From Paenirhodobacter hankyongi (GTDB lineage Bacteria > Pseudomonadota > Alphaproteobacteria > Rhodobacterales > Rhodobacteraceae), in contig NZ_RCHI01000021.1 in assembly GCF_003664585.1 (NCBI RefSeq), positions 1-51,421 on the forward strand: 51,421 bases of DNA. The letters are read 5' to 3'. Positions within the stretch are counted from its first letter, which is position 1; every line of letters starts with the position of its first letter. The position numbers and the translations under genes were made by a program. The notes below the pieces were generated by a model. That model was not told the DNA's origin and did not search any database. It saw only the letters and a program-made list of their open reading frames with translations. Below are positions 17,018 through 26,016 of the stretch, in pieces.

Positions 17018-18022
17018 TCAGGCGGGCTGCAGATAGTCCGGGAAATCGGAGGCCGGCTCGATGATCGAGGTGATCTTGAGCTGCGCGATCGTCCGCTCGC
17101 GCGCCTTGTGCAGATGCGTCGCGAGCATGCTGGCCGCGGCCGAGATCGAGCCCGACAGCGCCAGCTCGACCACCTGCCCGAGTTCGAGCAGCGATTGCGT
17201 GTCGGGCGGCAGGCCGAGCGAGAACAGCGCCGACTGGCAGGCCTCGAGCGCAAGCCGGTTGCTCGAGGCATAGCCCGCCAGATCCTCATTCGGGGTGGTC
17301 AGGATCATCATCTCGAAGAAGCGCCGGTCGAGCGAGAACCATTGCCCCGGGGTCAGCCGCGTGCGCGGCGACAGCGCCGCGATCTCGTCCGCCAGCCCGC
17401 GCAGCTCGGCCACCGGGAACTTGGCCGAGCGCAGCGCCGCGGTCTCGAGGATCACCCGCAGCTCGTACTTGTCCTTGATCCGCTGCGAGGTCAGTGGCTC
17501 GACCACCCACCGCGAGGTGCGGCTTTTCTGGATCAGGCCGCGCTCCTGCAACCGGCCCAGCACGTCGCGGATGATGGTGCGCGAGACGCCATATTCCTCG
17601 GCCACCAGCGCCTCGATGATCCGGTAGCGGCCGAAGGCCGGGCAGCGCGTCACGTGATGGGCGACGTCGTCATAGATGCGCAGCCAGTTCGGCTTGCCCA
17701 CGCTGTCGTCGAGGCCGGTCAGGTCGAGCTCGATCTGGCGCAGGTCGTCGCGGCGCGGATCGCCGCTGCCGCCGCAGACGAGGAAGCCGCGACCGGAAAA
17801 GCGGCGGATCCGGCCCTCGGCCTCGATCATCTCGAGCGCGCGTTTCACCGTCGCGCGCGACATCTCCATCCGTTCGGAGAGCGCGCTTTCCTGCAGCACG
17901 AGGCCGGGGGACAGCCGCCCGGTCTCGATGTTGTGGCGGATCAGGTCCGCGGCCAGCTCGAACAGGGTCGAAGGCCTGTCCGAGTCATCCGCCTCGCGCG
18001 CGGGGAGTGCTGAAACCGGCAT
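17018..18022 (-). CDS. GntR-family regulator with two winged-helix domains, predicted regulator of the heterocycle regulon
   Basis: A 334-residue DNA-binding regulator. The first winged helix (about residues 20-82) reads ESALSERMEMSRATVKRALE then IRRFSGRGFLV, the usual GntR wing. A second HTH follows at about 115-172 (IEALVAEEYGVSRTIIRDVL, then LQERGLIQ). The rest (about 180-334) is an FCD-like helical effector domain with ILETAALRSAKF. Two HTH units in one GntR protein is unusual. It is divergent from the 18314 operon, and TTTGCATRCAAA palindromes lie in front of both and of three other units up to 46.6 kb. It is the only GntR gene in the window, so it is the best candidate to bind them; autoregulation is likely. 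Confidence 0.88.
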   Translation of the reverse strand: MPVSALPAREADDSDRPSTLFELAADLIRHNIETGRLSPGLVLQESALSERMEMSRATVKRALEMIEAEGRIRRFSGRGFLVCGGSGDPRRDDLRQIELDLTGLDDSVGKPNWLRIYDDVAHHVTRCPAFGRYRIIEALVAEEYGVSRTIIRDVLGRLQERGLIQKSRTSRWVVEPLTSQRIKDKYELRVILETAALRSAKFPVAELRGLADEIAALSPRTRLTPGQWFSLDRRFFEMMILTTPNEDLAGYASSNRLALEACQSALFSLGLPPDTQSLLELGQVVELALSGSISAAASMLATHLHKARERTIAQLKITSIIEPASDFPDYLQPA

Positions 18023-18091
18023 CCGGGCCTCGTGTCGTGTCGTTCCGTCAGAACCATACGAAGCCCGCGGCCCAGAGGGAAACGCTTTTTG

Positions 18092-18103
18092 TTTGCATGC
18101 AAA
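18092..18103. promoter_or_regulatory. predicted GntR operator, autoregulatory site
   Basis: TTTGCATGCAAA, a perfect 12-bp palindrome, lies 70 bp upstream of the GntR start codon. The same motif, with zero or one change, lies before four other transcription units in the window. Confidence 0.65.
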
Positions 18104-18137
18104 ATTCGTTTAGTGCGCGCCGCTGTTTTCTGGGTTT

Positions 18138-18152
18138 GCACAAGATTTGTGC
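18138..18152. promoter_or_regulatory. inverted repeat GCACAA-GAT-TTGTGC
   Basis: A perfect 6-bp inverted repeat with a 3-bp spacer, in the divergent region between the GntR gene and the importer operon. It differs from the TTTGCATRCAAA motif, so it could bind a second regulator or the second HTH of the GntR protein; this is inference. Confidence 0.35.
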
Positions 18153-18219
18153 GAAAATTCAGCATTGCTGGCGCGTCTTCTGGCGCTGCACTTGCAGCAT
18201 ACATTGGTTTTCGTCCGGT

Positions 18220-18250
18220 AAAATGATTTTTTGAATGCCGAAATCATTTT
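18220..18250. promoter_or_regulatory. 10-bp inverted repeat AAAATGATTT-N11-AAATCATTTT
   Basis: Perfect arms at 18220-18229 and 18241-18250 flank 11 bases, centred about 80 bp before the ATPase start. The centre-to-centre spacing of the arms is 21 bp, two helical turns, which suits a dimeric protein site rather than a terminator. Confidence 0.4.
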
Positions 18251-18277
18251 CTGTTTGATCGGACTCGCGAATCGATG

Positions 18278-18289
18278 TTTGCATGCGAA
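18278..18289. promoter_or_regulatory. predicted GntR operator of the 12-gene importer operon
   Basis: TTTGCATGCGAA has one mismatch to TTTGCATGCAAA and is flanked by ATCGAT on both sides (18271-18276 and 18292-18297). It lies 25 bp before the GTG start at 18314. A start at the ATG of 18275 would put the operator inside the coding region, which argues for the later start. Confidence 0.6.
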
Positions 18290-18313
18290 AAATCGATAAA
18301 CGGGGAGACCGAT

Positions 18314-19336
18314 GTGCTGACGCTCAGCCGAGTAACGCGCCGATATGGCGCGAACACCGCCCTCGATGGCGTGGACCTCGTCGTTCCGGACAACACCTAC
18401 ATGGCGCTGCTCGGTGCGTCGGGGGCGGGCAAGACGACGCTTTTGCGCCTGATCGCGGGCTTCGAGGAGCCCGATCAGGGCGAGATCGCGATTCATGGCG
18501 AGCGCATCGACGGCCAGCCGCCGCATCTGCGCGACATCGGCTTCGTGTTCCAGAACTTCGCACTGTTTCCGCATCTGACCGTGGCGCAGAACGTCGAATT
18601 CGGCCTGCGTCATCGCGCGCGGGCCCCGATCACCGACGACGCCGAGATCCGCGCCCGGGCCGAGGCGGCGCTCGAGCTCGTGGGGCTTGCGGGCTTTGGC
18701 CATCGCGGCGTCGGCGCGATCTCGGGCGGCCAGCGCCAGCGTGTCGCGCTGGCGCGCACCCTGGTGTGCGAACCGCGCATCGTGCTGCTGGATGAACCGC
18801 TCGGCGCGCTCGATGCGAACTTGCGCGCGCGGATGTGCGACGAGCTGCGCGCGATCCGCGAGCGGCTGAAGGTCAGCTTCCTGCATGTCACCGGCTCCGA
18901 GACCGAGGCGCTGACGATGGGCGACGAGGTCGCGGTGCTGGCGGGCGGGCGGATCGTGCAGTCGGACGCGCCCGAGATGCTGTTCACCGCCCCGCGCAAT
19001 GCCGCCGCGGCGCGCCATCTGAACGCCTGGAACATCTTTCCCGCCGGGCTGTGCGCGGGCGGCGCGGCGCAGGGCGAGATCGCCGTGCGCTTCGACCAGA
19101 TCGACGTCAGCCCCCCCGGCGCCGTGCCCGACGGGCGCCCGCATCTTGCCGCGCAGTATCTGACCGGCGAGTTCAACGGCCCGACGGCGCTGTCCTTCTT
19201 CCGTGCCGAGGACGGCACGCTGTTGCAGGTGGTCGACCATCTCAGCACCCCGCGCCTGCCCGAACTGACCGAGGGCGCGCGCTATGACCTTCACTTCGCG
19301 CCCGATGCCGCGCGCCAGTTCCACGGAGCCGCCTGA
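18314..19336 (+). CDS. ABC transporter ATPase, PotA-like, lacking the switch histidine
   Basis: A 340-residue ATPase, first gene of the 12-gene operon. Walker A is GASGAGKTT, the Q-loop VFQNFALFPHL, the signature ISGGQRQRVALART, and Walker B VLLLDEPLGALD. The switch (H-loop) reads VTGSETEAL in place of VTHDQ; the Gly codon is at 18893-18895 (residue 194). The C-terminal third is a short TOBE-like domain. GTG at 18314 was chosen because GGGGAG precedes it at good distance and homology begins with LTLSRVTRRYG; an ATG at 18275 would overlap the operator. The operon encodes a second, canonical ATPase at 23979, so the importer may use a heterodimer with one defective site. Confidence 0.87.
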   Translation: MLTLSRVTRRYGANTALDGVDLVVPDNTYMALLGASGAGKTTLLRLIAGFEEPDQGEIAIHGERIDGQPPHLRDIGFVFQNFALFPHLTVAQNVEFGLRHRARAPITDDAEIRARAEAALELVGLAGFGHRGVGAISGGQRQRVALARTLVCEPRIVLLDEPLGALDANLRARMCDELRAIRERLKVSFLHVTGSETEALTMGDEVAVLAGGRIVQSDAPEMLFTAPRNAAAARHLNAWNIFPAGLCAGGAAQGEIAVRFDQIDVSPPGAVPDGRPHLAAQYLTGEFNGPTALSFFRAEDGTLLQVVDHLSTPRLPELTEGARYDLHFAPDAARQFHGAA

Positions 19337-20253
19337 TGACCGCCCTGTCGACGGAGACCCCGTCCCGCCCCGCCGCCGCCGCCTCGCCCGCCGCGCTGCG
19401 CGCGCGCAAGGACCGCAACCGCGCCCTCGCCCTGCTCTCGCCGGGGCTGATCTGGATGGCACTCTTCATGGTGCTGCCGATGTGCATGGTGGTCTATGTC
19501 TCGTTCTGGACGCAGACCACCTTCTCGGTGGAACCCTCGCTGACCACCGCAAGCTGGCAGCGCTTCCTCGGCTCGTCGACCTATCTTGCGGCGATCGGCA
19601 CGACGCTGCGGATCTGGGCGATCGTCCTCGTCGCGACGGTGGCGATCGGCTATCCGGTGGCGCTGTTCATCGGGCTGTTCGTGCGCAACAAGACGGTGCA
19701 GACGGCGCTGCTGGTCGCCTGCGTGATCCCGTTCTGGACCTCGTTCCTGATCCGCGTCATCGCCTGGCGGCCGATGCTGGGCACCGAGGGCGCGATCAAC
19801 ATGATCCTGATGAAGCTCGGGATCATCTCGCATCCGCTCGAGTTCCTGCTGTTTTCTGAATTCTCGGTGCTGGTCGGGATGACGCAGATCTACTGCGTGT
19901 TCATGGTCGGGCCGATCACCTTCATGCTGGGCCGGATCGAGCCCTCGGTGATCGAGGCGGCGCGCGATCTTGGCGCCTCCTTCGGCACCATCTTCCGCCG
20001 CATCATCCTGCCGCTGTCGCTGCCCGGGGTGATGGTCGGGGCGATCTTCGTCTCGGTCATGGTGCTCGGCGAATTCGCCACCGCCGCCTCGCTGTCGGGG
20101 CGCAAGGTGAACCTGCTCGGCAACATCATCGTGAGCCAGGTCGGCTCGCTCAAATGGGCCTTCGCGGCGGTGGCCGGCGTGGTGCTCACCGTCATCATCA
20201 CCGCCGTCATCGCGCTCGCGCTGCGCCTCGTCGATCTGCGCAAGGAGATGTGA
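19336..20253 (+). CDS. ABC transporter permease, PotB-like
   Basis: A 305-residue inner-membrane permease. A polar, Ala/Pro-rich N-terminus (about 30 residues) precedes the first helix (LALLSPGLIWMALFMVLPM). The EAA loop lies near residues 205-230 (VIEAARDLGASFGTIFRRI). IPFWTSFLIRVIAWRPML matches the conserved PotB segment between helices. It overlaps the ATPase stop by one base and precedes the partner permease by three bases. With the binding protein at 22691, the ligand is probably a small cationic or amide-bearing metabolite. Confidence 0.88.
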   Translation: MTALSTETPSRPAAAASPAALRARKDRNRALALLSPGLIWMALFMVLPMCMVVYVSFWTQTTFSVEPSLTTASWQRFLGSSTYLAAIGTTLRIWAIVLVATVAIGYPVALFIGLFVRNKTVQTALLVACVIPFWTSFLIRVIAWRPMLGTEGAINMILMKLGIISHPLEFLLFSEFSVLVGMTQIYCVFMVGPITFMLGRIEPSVIEAARDLGASFGTIFRRIILPLSLPGVMVGAIFVSVMVLGEFATAASLSGRKVNLLGNIIVSQVGSLKWAFAAVAGVVLTVIITAVIALALRLVDLRKEM

Positions 20254-20256
20254 GCC

Positions 20257-21099
20257 ATGCAATCCCGTGCTCTCCGCCCCGTTCTCGCCACCTATACCGC
20301 GCTGTTCCTGCTGTTCCTCTACGGGCCGATGATCGTGCTTGCGATCCTGTCCTTCCAGGGGCCCGAGGGCGGGCCGCAGTTCCCGATCCAGGAATGGTCG
20401 GTCTACTGGTACAAGCATCTGCTCGGGTTCGCCGGCACCTCCCGCGTCTCGCAGCTGCCGGTGGGCGACAGCCTGCTGCGCTCGATCGCGCTCGCCTTCA
20501 TGACCACCGTCGTCTCGACCGTGCTCGGGGTGATGAGCGCCGAGGCCTTCCGCACCCGCTTCAAGGGCTCGGGGCCGGCCTTCTACCTGATCATCCTCGG
20601 CATGATGGTGCCGGGCGTGCTGGTCGGGCTGGGCATGGCGCTGCTGTCGAACACGCTGGGCCTCTCGCGCGCCTGGTGGAGCACCTCCTTCGTGCTGCAC
20701 GTGGTCTATACCTATCCCTTCGCCTTCCTGGTGATGCTGGCGATCTTCAATCGCTTCGACCGCTCGGTCGAGGAGGCCTCGCTCTCGCTCGGCGTCAGCC
20801 CGGCACAGACCTTCCGGCGGGTGACCTTCCCGATCATCTTCCCGGGCGTGCTGTCGGCGATGCTGTTCTCCTTCACCCTCAGCTATGACGAATTCGCCCG
20901 CACGCTGTTTACCGCCGGCCGCGCGCTGACGCTGCCGCTGGCGATCTACGGCACCTTCTCGGTCGAGATTCACCCCAACATCTTCGCCTTCGGCGTGCTG
21001 ACCACGCTGTTCAGCTTCACCCTGCTCGTCGTCTACGGCCTGCTGATGAAGCGTTTCACCGCGCGGGCCGCGCGCTTCCACGGACAGGAGGAAAGCTGA
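20257..21099 (+). CDS. ABC transporter permease, PotC-like
   Basis: A 280-residue inner-membrane permease, partner of the preceding gene. The first helix (ATYTALFLLFLYGPMIVLAI) is followed by LSFQGPEGGPQFP, in the position of the PotC FNDS region. The EAA loop is at about residues 170-190 (SVEEASLSLGVSPAQTFRRV), and LSYDEFARTLF corresponds to the conserved SxDEF stretch. The stop overlaps the SDR start by one base, so transport and metabolism genes are translationally linked. Confidence 0.88.
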   Translation: MQSRALRPVLATYTALFLLFLYGPMIVLAILSFQGPEGGPQFPIQEWSVYWYKHLLGFAGTSRVSQLPVGDSLLRSIALAFMTTVVSTVLGVMSAEAFRTRFKGSGPAFYLIILGMMVPGVLVGLGMALLSNTLGLSRAWWSTSFVLHVVYTYPFAFLVMLAIFNRFDRSVEEASLSLGVSPAQTFRRVTFPIIFPGVLSAMLFSFTLSYDEFARTLFTAGRALTLPLAIYGTFSVEIHPNIFAFGVLTTLFSFTLLVVYGLLMKRFTARAARFHGQEES

Positions 21100-21827
21100 T
21101 GATCGCCCTTGTCACCGGCGCGGGCTCCGGCATCGGTGCCGCCATCGCCCTGCGTCTTGCCGCCGACGGCCATGCGGTCGCGGTCAACGACCTCTCGCTT
21201 GCCGCCGCCGAGGCCACCGTGGCGCAGATCGCCGCGGCCGGCGGCAGCGCCCGCGCCTATGCCGCCGATGTCTCGGACGAGGCCGCGGTCGGCGCGATGG
21301 TCGCGGCCGTCACCGCCGATCTCGGCGCGCCGGAGATCCTGGTGAACAACGCGGGCTTCGGGCATCAGGCGCCGTTCCTCGAGATCACGCCGGCACAGTT
21401 CGACCGGATGTTCGCGGTGCATGTGCGCGGCACCTACCTGTGCACCCGTGCCTGCCTGCCGGCGATGCTCGATCGCGGCGCCGGGATCATCGTCAACGTC
21501 GCCTCGCAGCTTGGCCAGATCGGCGGGGTCGAGCTTGTCCATTACGCCGGCGCCAAGGCCGCGATCATCGGCATGACCAAGTCGCTGGCGCGCGAGGTCT
21601 CGGCCCGGGGTGTGCGGGTGAATGCGGTGGCGCCGGGACCGATCAACACCCCGCTCGTCGAGGCGCTGTCGGAAGACTGGAAGACCGCCAAGCGCGCCGA
21701 GCTGCCGCTCGGTCGCTTCGGCGAGACCGCCGAGGTGGGCGGCGTCGTCTCCTTCCTGTGCTCGCCCGATGCGGCGCTGTTCGTCGGCCAGACGCTCGGC
21801 CCGAACTCCGGCGACGTGATGCTCTGA
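21099..21827 (+). CDS. short-chain dehydrogenase/reductase (SDR)
   Basis: A 242-residue cytosolic NAD(P)-dependent oxidoreductase. The cofactor motif TGAGSGIG is at residues 6-13, NNAG near 84, the catalytic Ser in VNVASQLGQ, and YAGAK gives the catalytic Tyr-x3-Lys. RVNAVAPGPINTPL is the standard SDR segment after the active site. Asp in VNDLS after strand 2 favours NAD. The substrate is unknown; its place between permeases and binding protein suggests it oxidises a hydroxy intermediate or reduces an aldehyde derived from the imported compound. It is not closely similar to the next SDR. Confidence 0.87.
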   Translation: MIALVTGAGSGIGAAIALRLAADGHAVAVNDLSLAAAEATVAQIAAAGGSARAYAADVSDEAAVGAMVAAVTADLGAPEILVNNAGFGHQAPFLEITPAQFDRMFAVHVRGTYLCTRACLPAMLDRGAGIIVNVASQLGQIGGVELVHYAGAKAAIIGMTKSLAREVSARGVRVNAVAPGPINTPLVEALSEDWKTAKRAELPLGRFGETAEVGGVVSFLCSPDAALFVGQTLGPNSGDVML

Positions 21828-21842
21828 CTTTCAGATAGGGAC

Positions 21843-22604
21843 ATGAACCAGATGGATAAGCGAATTGTGCTCGTCACCGGGGCGGGCATCGGGATCGGCC
21901 GTGCCGCGGCGATGACCTTTGCCGCGGCGGGCGACCACGTCATCGTCACCGATGTGCTGGCGGCCGAGGGCCAGGCGGTGGCCGACGAGATCGTGGCCGC
22001 CGGCGGCAGCGCCGAGTTTCACGCCCTCGATGTGCGCTCGACCGAGGCGGCCGATGCGCTGGTCGGCGATCTGAACGCGCGCTTCGGCGGCATCGACGTG
22101 ATCGTCGCCAATGCCGGCATCGCGCTGCGCGTGCCGATGGCCGAGATGACCGACGAGAAATGGCACCAGACGCTCGACGTCGACCTTTACGGCATGCTGC
22201 GGGTGATCCGCCCGGCACTGCCGGCGATGAAGCCGGGCGCGGCGATCATCTGCCTCTCCTCGATCATGGGCACCGCCTATGGCTGGGACGAACACGTCCA
22301 TTACTCGACCGCGAAATCGGGGGTGATCGGGATGGTGCGCGGCCTTGCCGTCGAATACGCGCGCCGCGGCATCCGGGTGAACGGCGTCGCGCCGGGCTAC
22401 ATCCGCACCGCGCAGCTGCTGAACCCGGGCCACAGCCTCGGCCCCGACGCGGCCGAGATCGCCTCGCCCTACATCCCGATGGGCCGCCTTGGCGAGCCCG
22501 AGGAGATCGCCCGGGTGATCCGTTTCCTTGCCTCTTCCGACGCCTCCTACCTGACCGGGCAGGTGGTGACGGTGGATGGCGGGCTGACGCCGGGCCGCTA
22601 CTGA
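21843..22604 (+). CDS. short-chain dehydrogenase/reductase (SDR)
   Basis: A 253-residue cytosolic SDR. It has TGAGIGIGRAAAMTF, the acidic residue after strand 2 (IVTDVL, consistent with NAD), ANAGIAL in place of NNAG, catalytic Ser in CLSSIMG, and YSTAKSGVIG with the Tyr and Lys. The C-terminus ends LTGQVVTVDGGLTPG, as in FabG-like dehydrogenases. It is 15 bp downstream of the first SDR. Two successive oxidations (alcohol to aldehyde or ketone) in one pathway are plausible, but the substrate cannot be read from the sequence. Confidence 0.87.
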   Translation: MNQMDKRIVLVTGAGIGIGRAAAMTFAAAGDHVIVTDVLAAEGQAVADEIVAAGGSAEFHALDVRSTEAADALVGDLNARFGGIDVIVANAGIALRVPMAEMTDEKWHQTLDVDLYGMLRVIRPALPAMKPGAAIICLSSIMGTAYGWDEHVHYSTAKSGVIGMVRGLAVEYARRGIRVNGVAPGYIRTAQLLNPGHSLGPDAAEIASPYIPMGRLGEPEEIARVIRFLASSDASYLTGQVVTVDGGLTPGRY

Positions 22605-22619
22605 GCGCCCGCAACACGA

Positions 22620-22636
22620 GGGGCGGCGAACGCCCC
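22620..22636 (+). other. small intra-operon hairpin before the binding-protein gene
   Basis: GGGGCG (22620-22625) and CGCCCC (22631-22636) form a 6-bp stem with loop GCGAA. It sits in the 86-bp gap after the second SDR gene and could stabilise the 5' end of the binding-protein message. Confidence 0.3.
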
Positions 22637-22690
22637 CGTTCCTTCGCCAAGACCTTGCAACGTTCATCTCTCACCAACAGGGAAAACCAG

Positions 22691-23911
22691 ATGACCTTCA
22701 AGACCGACCGACGTTCCTTTCTGAAATACGGCGCCGCCGGTGGCGCCGCGCTGCTGGGCTCGGGGCTGCACCCCTGGTCGCGCATGGCCTATGCCGCCAA
22801 TCTCGCGGATCAGGAGCTGCGCACCACCGGCCTGTCGACCACGGTGCAGGACCGCCTGCTCGAGATGTTCAAGAAGCAGGCCGGCGTGCGCGCCGTCTCG
22901 GGCACGCCCTCGACCTATCCGGACGCGCAGACGAAGATCCTCTCGGGCTCGTCCGACTATGACTGCTGGGAAATCATCGCCGAGCGACTGCCCGCGATCA
23001 TCGCCACCGACAATGTCGAGCCGATCCCGGTGGCCGACCTGCCGAACTGGGCCGACATCCGCGACACCTTCACCAAGACCGACCCGAAATGGGACGCCAA
23101 GGCGCAGATCTCGGGGCAGATCTGGGCCGACGAGGCGCAAAGCCAGCTTTACATGGTGCCGGCCGTCTACAACTACGACTCGATCGGCTACAACCCCGAG
23201 GTGCTGAGCGCCGAGGAGGCGAACAGCTGGACCGCGATCTTCGACAGCAAGTGGAAGGGCAAGTCGGGTCTCAACGTCGACCCGCTGATCGCCATCGGCC
23301 AGGCGATCCTGGCGATGAACTCGCTGGGCCTCCTCGAGGCGAAGAACCCCGGCAACCCGACCGCCGACGAAATCGACGAGGCGGCGAAGTTCCTGATCTC
23401 GAAGAAGAAGGAGGGCCAGTTCCGCGCGCTCTGGGGCGATTTCGGCGAACTCGTCAACCTGCTCGCCTCGGGCGAGATGGTGGTCTGCGACGCCTGGCAG
23501 CCGGCGGTGCTGGCGGTGAAGGCGCAGGGCAAGCCGGCGAAATACGCGACGCCGAAGGAAGGCTATCGCGGCTGGGCGATCGGGCCGTCGATGCTGAAGG
23601 GCACGCCGAACCGCGACGCGGTCATCGCCTATGCCGATTTCTGGCTGTCGGGCGAGCCGGGCATCGTGGTGACCGAACAGGGCTATTACTCGCCCTCGAA
23701 GACCATCGAGAAGGTCATGGACCCGGCCAAATATGCCTTCTGGTACGAGGGCAAACCCTGGGTCGGCGCCTCCGAGCGCGGCATCAACGAGGGCGACCTG
23801 CGCGACGGCGGCTCGCTCGCCGAACGCGCCGCGAACGTCGCCTACTGGCACCAGTGGCCGGATGAATACGACCACCTGATCCAGCGCTGGGACGAGTTCC
23901 TGAACGCCTGA
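22691..23911 (+). CDS. substrate-binding protein, PotD-like, Tat-exported
   Basis: A 406-residue periplasmic binding protein of the spermidine/putrescine type. The N-terminus TDRRSFLKYGAAGGAALLG is a clear twin-arginine signal (RRSFLK) followed by a hydrophobic stretch, with cleavage probably after MAYAA. Tat export suggests folding, or binding of a cofactor, before secretion. Segments GYRGWAIGPS, EQGYYSPS and YAFWYEGKPW are shared in order with the leaderless paralogue at 27374. It is flanked by hairpins on both sides, as often seen for highly expressed binding proteins. The ATG follows an AGGGAAAACC region. Confidence 0.88.
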   Translation: MTFKTDRRSFLKYGAAGGAALLGSGLHPWSRMAYAANLADQELRTTGLSTTVQDRLLEMFKKQAGVRAVSGTPSTYPDAQTKILSGSSDYDCWEIIAERLPAIIATDNVEPIPVADLPNWADIRDTFTKTDPKWDAKAQISGQIWADEAQSQLYMVPAVYNYDSIGYNPEVLSAEEANSWTAIFDSKWKGKSGLNVDPLIAIGQAILAMNSLGLLEAKNPGNPTADEIDEAAKFLISKKKEGQFRALWGDFGELVNLLASGEMVVCDAWQPAVLAVKAQGKPAKYATPKEGYRGWAIGPSMLKGTPNRDAVIAYADFWLSGEPGIVVTEQGYYSPSKTIEKVMDPAKYAFWYEGKPWVGASERGINEGDLRDGGSLAERAANVAYWHQWPDEYDHLIQRWDEFLNA

Positions 23912-23918
23912 TGCCCAC

Positions 23919-23949
23919 GGGGCGGGCGGGTCTTTCCCGTCCGTCCCCC
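23919..23949 (+). terminator. attenuator hairpin after the binding-protein gene
   Basis: GGGGCGGGCGGG pairs with CCCGTCCGTCCCC around loop TCTTT, with one bulge and one G-U pair, eight bases after the stop. A pyrimidine run (CCTCTTCCCCC) follows. This would allow higher expression of the binding protein than of the downstream genes. Confidence 0.45.
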
Positions 23950-23978
23950 TCTTCCCCCTGACGCGAGGCCCGCACGCC

Positions 23979-25046
<1,068 letters not shown>

Positions 25047-25068
25047 TCATCCAAGGAGAGACTTCCCA

Positions 25069-25947
25069 ATGGCAAAAGAAATTCTCGTCGGTTTCGGGAT
25101 CGATGTGGACGCCGTGGCCGGCTGGCTCGGCTCCTACGGCGGCGAAGACAGCCCCGACGACATCTCGCGCGGGCTGTTCGCGGGCGAGGTCGGCTCGATC
25201 CGCCTGCTCGACATGTTCGACAAGTTCGGGATCAAGACCACCTGGTTCATCCCCGGCCACTCGGTCGAGACCTTCCCCGAGCAGATGAAGGAAGTGGCGC
25301 GCCGCGGCCACGAGATCGGCGTGCATGGCTACAGCCACGAGAACCCGATCGCGATGACCCCCGAGCAGGAAGAGGCGGTGCTCGACAAGTGCATCGGCCT
25401 GATCACCGAGCTCTCGGGCAAGCGGCCCACCGGCTATGTCGCGCCGTGGTGGGAATTCTCGAACGTCACCAACGAGCTGCTGCTGAAGAAGGGGATCAAG
25501 TACGATCACTCGCTGATGCACAAGGACTTCGAGCCCTACCGCGTGCGTGTGGGCGACCGCTGGACCAAGATCGACTATGCCGCCCAGCCCGAGGACTGGA
25601 TGCAGCCGCTGGTGCGCGGCGAGGAGACCGATCTGATCGAGATCCCGGCGAACTGGTATCTCGACGACCTGCCGCCGATGATGTTCATCAAGAAGTCGCC
25701 GAACTCGCATGGCTTCGTGAACCCGCGCGACATCGAGGAAATGTGGCGCGACCAGTTCGACTGGGTCTATGCGAACATGGATTACGCGGTCTTCCCGATC
25801 ACCATCCACCCCGACGTCTCGGGCCGGCCGCAGGTGCTGATGATGCTCGAGCGGCTGTTCGAGCACATGAAATCCCATGCAGGCGTGAAGTTCGTCACCA
25901 TGAACGAGATGGCCGACGATTACGACGCGAAGTTCCCCCGCAGGTGA
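25069..25947 (+). CDS. CE4/polysaccharide-deacetylase-fold hydrolase, cyclic-imide-hydrolase / HpPgdA-like
   Basis: A 292-residue cytosolic hydrolase. It matches, nearly end to end in memory, the Helicobacter pylori HP0310/PgdA type ([54 protein letters not shown]). The FGIDVDAV segment supplies the family's metal-site Asp position, and HGYSHEN the His pair. A Pseudomonas putida cyclic imide hydrolase of about 293 residues belongs to the same subgroup, and its size equals this protein. With no signal peptide and an importer/amidase operon around it, hydrolysis of a cyclic imide or ureide is more likely here than peptidoglycan deacetylation. The ATG at 25069 follows AAGGAGAG. Confidence 0.82.
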   Translation: MAKEILVGFGIDVDAVAGWLGSYGGEDSPDDISRGLFAGEVGSIRLLDMFDKFGIKTTWFIPGHSVETFPEQMKEVARRGHEIGVHGYSHENPIAMTPEQEEAVLDKCIGLITELSGKRPTGYVAPWWEFSNVTNELLLKKGIKYDHSLMHKDFEPYRVRVGDRWTKIDYAAQPEDWMQPLVRGEETDLIEIPANWYLDDLPPMMFIKKSPNSHGFVNPRDIEEMWRDQFDWVYANMDYAVFPITIHPDVSGRPQVLMMLERLFEHMKSHAGVKFVTMNEMADDYDAKFPRR

Positions 25948-25959
25948 CCTCTGCGACCT

Positions 25960-25987
25960 GGCGGCGGGGGGCTTGCCCTCTGCCGCC
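25960..25987 (+). terminator. candidate terminator/attenuator hairpin
   Basis: GGCGGC (25960-25965) pairs with GCCGCC (25982-25987), with an inner GGGGGC/GCCCTC stem, followed by CTTTTCCCCTT. It separates the importer/CE4 genes from the CxxC-CobW genes and may lower their expression. Confidence 0.45.
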
Positions 25988-26016
25988 CTTTTCCCCTTCC
26001 GGAAAGGAGCGCGACG

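Larger units (their letters stand above)
18023..18313. other. divergent regulatory region with four palindromic elements
   Basis: This AT-richer stretch separates the GntR gene from the 12-gene operon and contains no gene. It holds two TTTGCATGC-type operators (18092-18103, 18278-18289), a GCACAA-N3-TTGTGC repeat (18138-18152) and a 10-bp inverted repeat (18220-18250). The density of palindromes is far above that of other intergenic regions in the window. Confidence 0.7.

Noticed and set aside
18275-18313. ATG at 18275 as start of the first ATPase
   Set aside because: It lies next to the palindromic operator and adds 13 residues with no family match; GTG at 18314 has a GGGGAG site at good spacing.
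19291-21081. Minus-strand open frame of 596 codons
   Set aside because: Antisense to the two permease genes at 19336-21099; no domain, skewed composition.
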